In this document: positions 15,972 to 23,521 of the stretch, piece after piece
Position numbering within the stretch: the stretch's first letter is position 1
Layout: each line of letters opens with the position of its first letter
DNA from: Kiritimatiellia bacterium
GTDB lineage: Bacteria > Verrucomicrobiota > Kiritimatiellia > RFP12 > UBA1067
Reading direction: 5' to 3'
Assembly: GCA_017962315.1 (NCBI GenBank)
Contig: JAGCVN010000106.1
Coordinates: forward strand, 1-63,099
Length of the DNA: 63,099 nucleotides
Made by a program: the position numbers and the translations under genes
Notes under the pieces: generated by a model
What the model was told of the DNA's origin: nothing
The model's input: the letters and a program-made list of their open reading frames with translations, nothing else
The model's database searches: none

Positions 15972-18900
15972 ATGCAAACAAAGCAAACGAGTGGCAAAGT
16001 CGCTTTTTGCGTGGCGCTGATTGCTGCGGCTTGCGCCTACGGTGTAGGGTTGGACCTCGCGCCGTTCTCGCGCACCTGCACGTTCACCGTGTCGGGATAT
16101 CAGGGGGCGACCGCGCTTGATGGATTCCCCGTCCTGATACGCCTTTCTGAATCGATCTCCGGGTTCTCGTACGCCGACTGCGACGCGAACGGCGCCGACC
16201 TGCGTTTCACGGACGCCACGGGCGAACTTCTGCCGCACGAGATCGACACGTGGGACACGTCCGGCGAATCGTCCGTGTGGGTGAAGGTGCCCACGCTCTC
16301 CGGCACCGCCACCGCCGTGCATCTGTACTATGGCGTGGGCGATCCCACGACATTGCCCGCCGTCAATGCGAGGGACGTGTGGACGAAGTACATCACGGTG
16401 GTCCATGGCGGCACGGGATTGTCCGACTCCTCCCCGAAGGCACTTGCCGTGGCGAACGGAGGCGGCGTGAGCGCCACGGCCGGAAGCGGCATCGTGGGCG
16501 GCGGCGTACACAAGCCCACGGCAAACACGATTGGACTGAACGTGCCAAATCCGATCAAGAACAACACCCTTGCGGACAAGACGCGCTTCTCGTTCTCCGC
16601 ATGGTACAGATCTGCCGGTGCTGGCACCACCAGCGGCACCGCGATTATCGCCGCAAGCAAGGGCACGTGGGGCGGAACGGGGTATCTGCTCATCTGCGAG
16701 GGAGGGAAGTACATGTCGGTGGCCGTCCAGTCCACACACCAGGGAACAAGCGGCAAGGGCGCACTCGTCAAGGACCAATGGGCGCACGTGGCGTTCTCCT
16801 ACGTCACGACCGGCAGCGTGAACACCTACTTCGACGGGACGTCGGTCTATTCGAACGCTTCCGCAAAGTCGCTGGACGACGAAGGCAAGAACAACTGGAC
16901 GGTGGGCGGCTACGCGATGACAACGCATACATCCAACTTTCTCGGCGACATGGACGAAATCCGCATCTACGACGGAATCGCGTCCGCCGACTGGATCAAG
17001 GCCGAACACGATTCCGTGGCGAACGCGAGCTTCGCGGTGGCCGGCGCGGCGACGGCGAACTCCGCGTGGGACTGCGCGGGCCGCGTACTCTCCGCGCGCC
17101 AGACGGCTGACGGCATCCGGGTCACTGGTACGCTTGCGCGCCTGGCATCGTCGGCTTCAAGCGTTTCCGTTTCGCTCAAGTGGGGCGTGACGACGGCGCT
17201 GGAGGGCGGAACGGTCGCTGCAGGCGAGTTGACGGCACCGGGCGATTTCTCGGCGACGTTCCCCGGTACGATGGCGGGGACGACATACCATTTCGCGTTC
17301 GTGCTGACGCCCGACCAAGGCAACGAGGTGACCACGGGGGTGTCAACGTTCCTCAACTCTGGGGCGGGAGTGCTTTGGCGTCCGCAGACTGCCAACGACA
17401 CATGGAACACGGCCTCGTGGCAGCTGGGCGCGCAGACCACCGAGTTCACGGCTGGCTGGCCGGTGACGTTCGACGGCGCGGAGCAGAACTACGTCGAGAC
17501 GATCACGGCGCCCAGCGCGGTGGAGACGGCCTCCATGTCCGTGGGCGGCACGAAGGACTACACGTTGTCCGGCGGACCCATTCTCGCGGACGAGTTGGTG
17601 AAGACCGGATCCGGCACGCTGAAGCCGAAGACGGCATTTGCCGAGCCGCTCAACTTCGACGTGCGCGAGGGCGTTGTGGCGTATGACGCCTCGTTTAACT
17701 TCGGGAGTTCCGCCGTGGCGGGGACCTCGACTCTCGTCCTTGGCGGCGGCGTGAACGAGGCGCGCATTTCCAGCAACAAGGAGCTGTGCTTCGCCAGGGG
17801 TGCGGGGAGTTCCGCAGACGTGACCGTCAAGACGAACGGCATGATCGTGATTGACGCGAACTCGACATGGCTCCGTTTTGGCGCGGAGCCGGGGGCGAAC
17901 TGCACTGTCGTCGTCGAGAAGGGCGGCTATCTGGAGAGCGGCATGCTCATGTTCGGGTCGCAGGGTGCCAACTGCACCGCACGTGTCGCAGGCACGGTCG
18001 TCGTGCGTCAGTATCCCCTGGGCGTGGGCGAGGGCAGCAACACTTCCCTCGTGCTTGAGCCAGGCGGACGCATCAAGGCGCGCGGCATGCAGATGTGGAA
18101 CAACTCCCCCACATGGAGCGGCCACACCGGGCAGAGCACATTGCACGTACACGACGGCGTGCTCGAACTCTACCCCGTGGCGTCGTATGCCACCACTTCG
18201 CCGATCCTCAATACTGCTCTGCATGTCACGTATGAGGACGCCATAACCTTCGACATTCCCTCCGGCGGTGCCTCCTACGTCCTGGCCGCCCTCACGAACG
18301 TGACCGAGAATGGAACGGCGCATCTCGTCAAGACGGGCGGCGGCGACCTCACGGTGTCGGGCGACCTGGGCGGCATCAGCGGCGAAATCGACGTCCTTGC
18401 CGGATGCCTCACGTTCACGAAGTTTTTTGCCGCCGACGCGGATGTGACGATCAACGTCGCGGAAGGCGCTTATGTGAGCGGCGACATCGTGGGCGGCGCG
18501 GAAAACATCCTCAAGTTTATTTCCAAGGACTCTCGCGGTACGCTCGTTCTGCACGGCAACAACGCGAACGAAACGATTGACCTGAGCGAATACCCGAACC
18601 TTAAGCTCGCCATCTGGAACGGCAGCGGATTCAACGGAAAGATCATCCCCTACGGGAACCATTACGTGTTCGACATGTTCGGTCAAACGGGTGTCCTCAA
18701 CACGCCCGTGGCGGATACGAACGGCATTCCCGCGCGCATTACGATCACGGATTCTGTTGGTGGCGGCGTGATGACCCTTGCAGCGGACAACTCCGAGATG
18801 TCCGGCCCGATCGAGGTCTCGGGTGACGTCAGTCTGCGCCTTGCCCATGCGCACGCCGCTGGCACCGGCAACGTGACGCTCGGCGAAGGGGTGTCGATCG

Positions 18901-21845
18901 AACTTGCCGCCGCAGTCGGAGCGAACTTCCTCCAGACGCACGTCACGGCAGACTCCAATCCCGCGTTCGTCTTCATCAGCGCGGGCGGCGAGGGCTGCAA
19001 CGTCGATCTCTCGCGTTTCCCGAATTGCCGTCTTGGCACGATTGGCAACGTCTCCATCACGCAGACCGGCACGGTGGCCCCGCGTGACGGCGAATACACG
19101 CTCGGCGGAGGAAACACGACGTACACCTCCAGTTACACCGGTCTCAAGCCCGGCGTGCTTGCCGACGTGGGCGGCGCGACGGCGGTCGTTGTTGATCGCC
19201 CGGGACTGGTCAACCTCTCCAACTCCGCCAACACCTACTCCGGCGGAACGGTGATCACGAACGCCGGCAGGGTTTTCGTGGCCGGTGCCGACGGCTTCGG
19301 CGCCGTGCCGGCGGTGTTCGATGCGCGAAACATCGTGGTGGACGGCGGCGTCGTGCGTCAAGGCAACGCCAACACCACGCTCAACGCCAAGCGCGGCATC
19401 TGGGTGGGAGAGAACGGAATGACGCTGCACGCCTGGGGCGGTTACACGCTCACGGTGCCGGGCGGACTTGGCGGCACGGGCGCATTCACGATTACCGACA
19501 GCGGACATCTCTCGCTCACGGGGCCCGCCAACACCTACAACGGAGCATTCAAGGTGAGCAACGCCGGCACAATCTTCACCATCGGCGGCGCAGATGCGTT
19601 CTCGTGGGCGTCAACGGGCGGAATATCCTCGCCCGGCACGGTCGTGCTGAACACACCGAATGATGCAACGTTCTCCGACGTCGTGAGCGGCACGGGTGCG
19701 CTGAAGAAGCAGGGGGCCGGCACGCTCACGCTCGCCCAGGCCCAGACCTTAACCGGCGCAACGACGGTCGAGGCGGGAACCTTGCGCCTTGCGACGTCCG
19801 GTCTGCTCGCCTCCACGGCATCCATCAACAACAAGTCCGACATCTTCGTGGATTTCGCCGGCAGCGCAACGGACGCCTTCGGCAACGCGCCCATCTACGG
19901 CCCCGGTACCGTCAGGTTCGCCGGCGGCAGCAACACGACGATAGACAGGCCGGTTCCTGGCGTGGACGAACTGTCCGCAGAGAACGGCGCCACGCTTGAC
20001 TACAAGGTCGCCGGATCGGTGCCCGTCACGGTGGAGGACGCCACGCTTGCGCTTTACGGGACGGGCGCCGGCACGGCCGTGTCCGGCTTCTCCGACTTCA
20101 AGCTGAACGGAACGGCAACGCTGATTGACGACAACGAACTGCAGCTCACGCCTGCGGAGACGTACAAGGGCGCGTCTGCGTTCTGGAGGAAGCGCGTGAG
20201 CGTGACGCGTCCGTGGGTCGCGAGCTTTACCTACAAGACGGTGGATGTCCCGAATTCCCCTGCGGACGGCTTCACGTTCTTCCTGCACAACGGCGCAAGC
20301 GCCCTTGATGCGCTAGGTGCCACTGGCGGCGCCCTCGGCGTGAGCGGCATCACGCCTTCCGTCGGTGCGGCGTACAACATCCACCAGACCGACTCGGCCG
20401 GCTGGATCAGCAACGGCAGCAAGACGGGCTTGAACACGGCGCTTGGCGGGATATCCATTCAGGGCGGTGTGGACGTATGCGTGACATACGACGGCGAAGG
20501 CACGCTCGTGCAGCATATCTATTCAGGGAACAAGTTCGTGGCGTTCACGAACAATGTCAACCTTCTCACGGCGCTTGGGGCCTCCACTGCTTGGATTGGC
20601 TTCTCCGGTGCAACGGGCGGATCCGTCTGCGACCAGCGCATTACGAACTTCCGCTTCTCGCAGGCGGATACGGCGGCGGGCGTGTTCGACATCTCTCCGT
20701 CGAATGAAACCTCCAAGTGGCGGATCATCCAGAATGCCGTGTACGAGCCGATCGACGGCAAGCCCGCATTCCGCGTCACCGACTCGACGACGTACCAGAC
20801 GGGCGCGGTGACGCGCCTCGAACGCGTGTACGTGGGCGCGCCGTTCAAGATCCGCGGCACGTATCACTTCACCCACCCCGCCAGCGGCTCTTCCGCCGAT
20901 GGCGCGGCCGTGTTCCTCCACGTCAACTCGCCGATGATCGTCGCAGAGGGTGGCGGCTCGCTTGGAGTGGCGGGGACTGGTCACAACAATGCCAAGTTCA
21001 CCACTGCCGTTGGGTGGGCGATCAAGCTCCATAAAGTATCCGCGATTGCGCCCATCAAGAATGGGGCGATCGGCACGGCCGTTACGTCGCTGAACGGCGT
21101 CAACCAGAAGAACACGCACCCGATGGACTTCGTTGTGTCCTACACGCCGGGACGTCTTTCGATCACCGTGACGCAGGACGGCAATACGGCGACGTTTTCG
21201 CAGGATGTGGATCTCGCACAGGCGTTCGGCGAGAAGTTCGCCTGGCTCTCGTTCTCCGGCGGAACGGGGGCTGCGGTCGCGCGGCAGTACCTCTACGACC
21301 TTTCGCTGGAGTACGAGACGGGCGATTCATCGGGCGCGGCGGGGTATGGCGACGTGACGTTCAAGGGGAACGACGCGCTGCGTGTGGCGGCCGGGGCCAA
21401 TGACGCCGTAGAGGTGAGAACCGTCACGTTCGCGGACAATGCCGCCGTGAGCGTGAGCGCGTCCGGCGCGTCCAACCAGCCCTACACCCTGCGGGCGGAC
21501 AGGATCGAGTTCGACGTTACCGGCGCGGACGCGGCGCCCTCGATCAGCCTTGCGGCGAACGGCACGGCTGCTGGCACGCTTGAGATCGGAACTGTGGCAT
21601 ACGGCGCGTCGCCGTCCATGCTCAAGATCACGGGCGCGGTGAGCGGAATCAACGGCGGGAAGATCAGGATTGAGATGCCCGTGTTCTCCGGGCGTGTGCC
21701 GCTGCTCGACCTGACGGATGCGACAGGGATTTCACTTGAGGGTTTCGAGCTGGTGACCGAAACAAAACCGCCAGTCGTGTTGCGCTTGACGAACGGAATC
21801 CTCAGCGCCATCCACAACACGGGCACATACATCATCGTCCGCTGA
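15972..21845 (+). CDS. Giant secreted protein with DUF2341, LamG, strand repeats and lectin-like domains
   Basis: Encodes 1957 residues. A signal peptide covers about 1-23. A DUF2341 domain (about 28-115) is followed by a LamG/concanavalin-like domain (about 130-290). A long beta-rich region then carries autotransporter-associated strand repeats of the NTYSGGTVITNAG (near 1087) and GTGALKKQGAGTLTLAQ (near 1240) type. Two L-type-lectin-like domains lie at about 1403-1563 and 1610-1777; both contain a DGFTFFLHN- or DGAAVFLHV-like strand, as in bacterial lectins. No autotransporter barrel or PEP-CTERM anchor is visible at the C-terminus. Beta-helical architecture with carbohydrate-binding modules suggests a surface or extracellular glycan-binding protein. 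Enzymatic activity is not evident. Confidence 0.85.
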   Translation: MQTKQTSGKVAFCVALIAAACAYGVGLDLAPFSRTCTFTVSGYQGATALDGFPVLIRLSESISGFSYADCDANGADLRFTDATGELLPHEIDTWDTSGESSVWVKVPTLSGTATAVHLYYGVGDPTTLPAVNARDVWTKYITVVHGGTGLSDSSPKALAVANGGGVSATAGSGIVGGGVHKPTANTIGLNVPNPIKNNTLADKTRFSFSAWYRSAGAGTTSGTAIIAASKGTWGGTGYLLICEGGKYMSVAVQSTHQGTSGKGALVKDQWAHVAFSYVTTGSVNTYFDGTSVYSNASAKSLDDEGKNNWTVGGYAMTTHTSNFLGDMDEIRIYDGIASADWIKAEHDSVANASFAVAGAATANSAWDCAGRVLSARQTADGIRVTGTLARLASSASSVSVSLKWGVTTALEGGTVAAGELTAPGDFSATFPGTMAGTTYHFAFVLTPDQGNEVTTGVSTFLNSGAGVLWRPQTANDTWNTASWQLGAQTTEFTAGWPVTFDGAEQNYVETITAPSAVETASMSVGGTKDYTLSGGPILADELVKTGSGTLKPKTAFAEPLNFDVREGVVAYDASFNFGSSAVAGTSTLVLGGGVNEARISSNKELCFARGAGSSADVTVKTNGMIVIDANSTWLRFGAEPGANCTVVVEKGGYLESGMLMFGSQGANCTARVAGTVVVRQYPLGVGEGSNTSLVLEPGGRIKARGMQMWNNSPTWSGHTGQSTLHVHDGVLELYPVASYATTSPILNTALHVTYEDAITFDIPSGGASYVLAALTNVTENGTAHLVKTGGGDLTVSGDLGGISGEIDVLAGCLTFTKFFAADADVTINVAEGAYVSGDIVGGAENILKFISKDSRGTLVLHGNNANETIDLSEYPNLKLAIWNGSGFNGKIIPYGNHYVFDMFGQTGVLNTPVADTNGIPARITITDSVGGGVMTLAADNSEMSGPIEVSGDVSLRLAHAHAAGTGNVTLGEGVSIELAAAVGANFLQTHVTADSNPAFVFISAGGEGCNVDLSRFPNCRLGTIGNVSITQTGTVAPRDGEYTLGGGNTTYTSSYTGLKPGVLADVGGATAVVVDRPGLVNLSNSANTYSGGTVITNAGRVFVAGADGFGAVPAVFDARNIVVDGGVVRQGNANTTLNAKRGIWVGENGMTLHAWGGYTLTVPGGLGGTGAFTITDSGHLSLTGPANTYNGAFKVSNAGTIFTIGGADAFSWASTGGISSPGTVVLNTPNDATFSDVVSGTGALKKQGAGTLTLAQAQTLTGATTVEAGTLRLATSGLLASTASINNKSDIFVDFAGSATDAFGNAPIYGPGTVRFAGGSNTTIDRPVPGVDELSAENGATLDYKVAGSVPVTVEDATLALYGTGAGTAVSGFSDFKLNGTATLIDDNELQLTPAETYKGASAFWRKRVSVTRPWVASFTYKTVDVPNSPADGFTFFLHNGASALDALGATGGALGVSGITPSVGAAYNIHQTDSAGWISNGSKTGLNTALGGISIQGGVDVCVTYDGEGTLVQHIYSGNKFVAFTNNVNLLTALGASTAWIGFSGATGGSVCDQRITNFRFSQADTAAGVFDISPSNETSKWRIIQNAVYEPIDGKPAFRVTDSTTYQTGAVTRLERVYVGAPFKIRGTYHFTHPASGSSADGAAVFLHVNSPMIVAEGGGSLGVAGTGHNNAKFTTAVGWAIKLHKVSAIAPIKNGAIGTAVTSLNGVNQKNTHPMDFVVSYTPGRLSITVTQDGNTATFSQDVDLAQAFGEKFAWLSFSGGTGAAVARQYLYDLSLEYETGDSSGAAGYGDVTFKGNDALRVAAGANDAVEVRTVTFADNAAVSVSASGASNQPYTLRADRIEFDVTGADAAPSISLAANGTAAGTLEIGTVAYGASPSMLKITGAVSGINGGKIRIEMPVFSGRVPLLDLTDATGISLEGFELVTETKPPVVLRLTNGILSAIHNTGTYIIVR

Positions 21846-21892
21846 CCCGGTCCTTGCCGGGAAAAGCCGCCTTCCAGACGGCTTGACTGGGA

Positions 21893-21922
21893 CAACGGGC
21901 GTCCCGCCCGTTGAAAATTTTT
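21893..21922 (+). terminator. Terminator after the giant surface protein
   Basis: A 9-bp stem CAACGGGCG/CGCCCGTTG with a TCC loop is followed by AAAATTTTT, a standard intrinsic terminator 48 bases after the stop. A second, weaker hairpin (AAGCCG/CGGCTT) lies just before it. Confidence 0.75.
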
Positions 21923-21951
21923 CGTCTGCGCTTTCATTCATCCTGCCGATT

Positions 21952-21960
21952 TGATATATT
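21952..21960 (+). promoter_or_regulatory. Possible extended -10 promoter of the restriction locus
   Basis: TTGATATATT includes TG one base before TATATT. The region 17-18 bases upstream (TTTCAT) is a poor -35 box. It would give a leader of about 45 bases before the small HsdM-like gene. Confidence 0.3.
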
Positions 21961-22012
21961 TCTCCCCGCCATGTTGAGGCAATCGTTTACAGACTTCATG
22001 TAAAGCGGGACG

Positions 22013-22309
22013 ATGAAGATGGCGAAGAATTTGGCTAAAGAACAAAATGCGATGTCTGCGGCGAGCGTTTTCAAGGCGATTGACAATGTTTTGAAGAAGT
22101 ATGAACCGGCGTTGCCCAGGCGGTTGCGGTGGAGCGAGTGGGCCTATCCGCTGGATGCCGAGGGCAAGCCCTCGGCTTACTGGACAGTTGACCCGGCGAA
22201 GATCGACCGGGAGACCTTCGATCTTTCGGTGGTGAACCCCAACATCGAGGAGGAGAAGCTGCCGTCCGCGGCGGAGTGCAAGGCGATTCTGAAGGAGGCG
22301 TTTGAATGA
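22013..22309 (+). CDS. Short HsdM C-terminal-like fragment
   Basis: Encodes 98 residues. The second half (FDLSVVNPNIEEEKLPSAAECKAIL) resembles the C-terminal end of type I restriction methyltransferase HsdM, where a DLSVKNPN-type phrase precedes a short helical tail. The catalytic N6-adenine methylase domain with its NPPF motif is absent. The frame is open, initiates normally and its stop overlaps the next gene's start (ATGA), so the fragment may still be expressed. It is most simply a remnant left by deletion of the rest of hsdM and hsdS. A small independent protein is the alternative. Confidence 0.5.
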   Translation: MKMAKNLAKEQNAMSAASVFKAIDNVLKKYEPALPRRLRWSEWAYPLDAEGKPSAYWTVDPAKIDRETFDLSVVNPNIEEEKLPSAAECKAILKEAFE

Positions 22310-23487
22310 GGGCGCCGGGGAATTCGCAAGGGCAAGCCCGGGATTCGCAAGGGCAAGCCCTTGCTTCAGGACAGCGGGGCAGCGAAGCGGCACGACAGCC
22401 GGGCGGGCTTTCCCGGTCGCGTGGGCCTGCCCATGCGACTAAAAACAGCGCCGGCCACTTTCGCCGCTTTCACGGCTACGACTATTCGCGTGGCGCGGCG
22501 CTGTTCATTACCATCGTCGTCGAGCCGAGGCGGCCGCTGTTCGGCGCGATTCGCGACGCCAGGCTCGTGAAGACGCCGCTTGGCGAGGCCGTGGCGCGGC
22601 GGCTTCGGGAAATCGGCGAGTTCCCCGGCATTCGGCTTTTCAACTCGGTGGTGATGACCGACCACGTTCATCTTCAGCTTCATCTTCGCGCAGGGCTTGC
22701 CGAGCCGTTGACGACGCTCGGGCGGGCGATCGGGAGCTTCAAGAGCCTGTGCGCCAAGGACTACCACGAAATCTGCGGAGAGTCGGGCTCCCTGTGGCAG
22801 CAGGGTTACCACGACTGGCTCTGCCAGTCAAAGGAAATGATCGCGGCGGTCAACCGCTATATCGACTACAATCCGCTCAAGTACGAGCTTCGCTGGAATC
22901 AGCCCGAGTTCCTCGCGATTCATGAGCCGCTCGCCGCGTGGCGGCTTTCGACCGACGAGTTCTGGCGCGGCATCGGGGCGGTCGAGCTTCTGAATTGCGA
23001 AACGCCGATGGTTGCTCTGCGTATCAGCCGCAAGCTGTCGGCGCGGCAGATTGACGAGGCCGTTCGCCGCATTCAGGCGAAGATCGGCGATTATGTTTTC
23101 ATCGGCGGCTGGATCAGCCCGGGCGAGAAGGCGATCCGCGATCTGCTGTTAGGCGACCCGCGCGGCAAGATCATCGAGATTCTGCCGTCGGCGATACCCC
23201 ACGACTACAAGGTCGGCAGTATGTGGCTGGAGGCGATTCGCGACCGCCGCGCCGCCATCATCGCGAGGGGCAACAGCGAGGTCGAGTTTTCGCGCGCGGC
23301 CTGCCTCGATCTCAACGCGGAGGCGGCGAAGATTTCGCAAGGGCAAGCCCTTGCGACAGGAGAGCGGGTCGGGCTTTCCCGGTCGCATGGGCAAGCTCTT
23401 GCGAAAGGAGAGCGGGGCGGCGAAACGGCGGCTCGGGCAGGCTGGGCGGTTTACTGGAAGGCCACTGGGCCGGAGGTGGTTTCTTGA
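22306..23487 (+). CDS. REP-associated tyrosine transposase (Y1/IS200-like) with C-terminal extension
   Basis: Encodes 393 residues. The Y1 HUH domain (about 50-200) starts HFRRFHGYDYSRGAALFITIVV, has the metal-binding pair His120/His122 in TDHVHL, and probable catalytic Tyr185 in NRYIDYNPLKYE. Such RAYT proteins nick and rejoin REP palindromes. A further 130 residues (about 225-355, including FIGGWISPGEKAIRDLLL) form a Rossmann-like extension of unknown role. Both ends of the protein are encoded by REP-like DNA and read as QGQAL-rich peptides. It starts by ATGA overlap with the HsdM-like fragment and ends 34 bases before hsdR, where hsdS would be expected. Confidence 0.8.
   Translation: MRAPGNSQGQARDSQGQALASGQRGSEAARQPGGLSRSRGPAHATKNSAGHFRRFHGYDYSRGAALFITIVVEPRRPLFGAIRDARLVKTPLGEAVARRLREIGEFPGIRLFNSVVMTDHVHLQLHLRAGLAEPLTTLGRAIGSFKSLCAKDYHEICGESGSLWQQGYHDWLCQSKEMIAAVNRYIDYNPLKYELRWNQPEFLAIHEPLAAWRLSTDEFWRGIGAVELLNCETPMVALRISRKLSARQIDEAVRRIQAKIGDYVFIGGWISPGEKAIRDLLLGDPRGKIIEILPSAIPHDYKVGSMWLEAIRDRRAAIIARGNSEVEFSRAACLDLNAEAAKISQGQALATGERVGLSRSHGQALAKGERGGETAARAGWAVYWKATGPEVVS
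22322..22440 (+). repeat. REP-like palindromes inside the 5' end of the transposase gene
   Basis: ATTCGCAAGGGCAAGCCC occurs twice in tandem with a 21-base period (22322 and 22343). The second copy completes the palindrome GCAAGGGC-AA-GCCCTTGC. A GC-rich tail with CGGGCTTTCCCGGTCGCGTGGGC follows. The same module recurs at 23334. Confidence 0.75.
23334..23452 (+). repeat. REP-like palindromes inside the 3' end of the transposase gene
   Basis: TCGCAAGGGC-AA-GCCCTTGCGA is a perfect hairpin. It is followed by GGGCTTTCCCGGTCGCATGGGC and then a second, degenerate GCAAGCTCTTGCGAAAGG unit. Order and sequence match the module at the other end of the gene. Confidence 0.75.
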
Positions 23488-23488
23488 T

Positions 23489-23506
23489 GACACCGCTTGC
23501 GGTGTC
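23489..23506 (+). promoter_or_regulatory. Hairpin just before the hsdR ribosome binding site
   Basis: GACACCGC-TT-GCGGTGTC is a perfect inverted repeat ending 4 bases before the AGGAG that serves hsdR. It could shield initiation or be another REP unit. Confidence 0.45.
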
Positions 23507-23521
23507 CGGTAGGAGCGAATT

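Noticed and set aside
17343..19508. 721-codon open frame on the minus strand
   Set aside because: It is antisense to the giant surface protein. It is Arg/His/Val-rich with no recognisable motif, as expected for a GC-skewed shadow frame.
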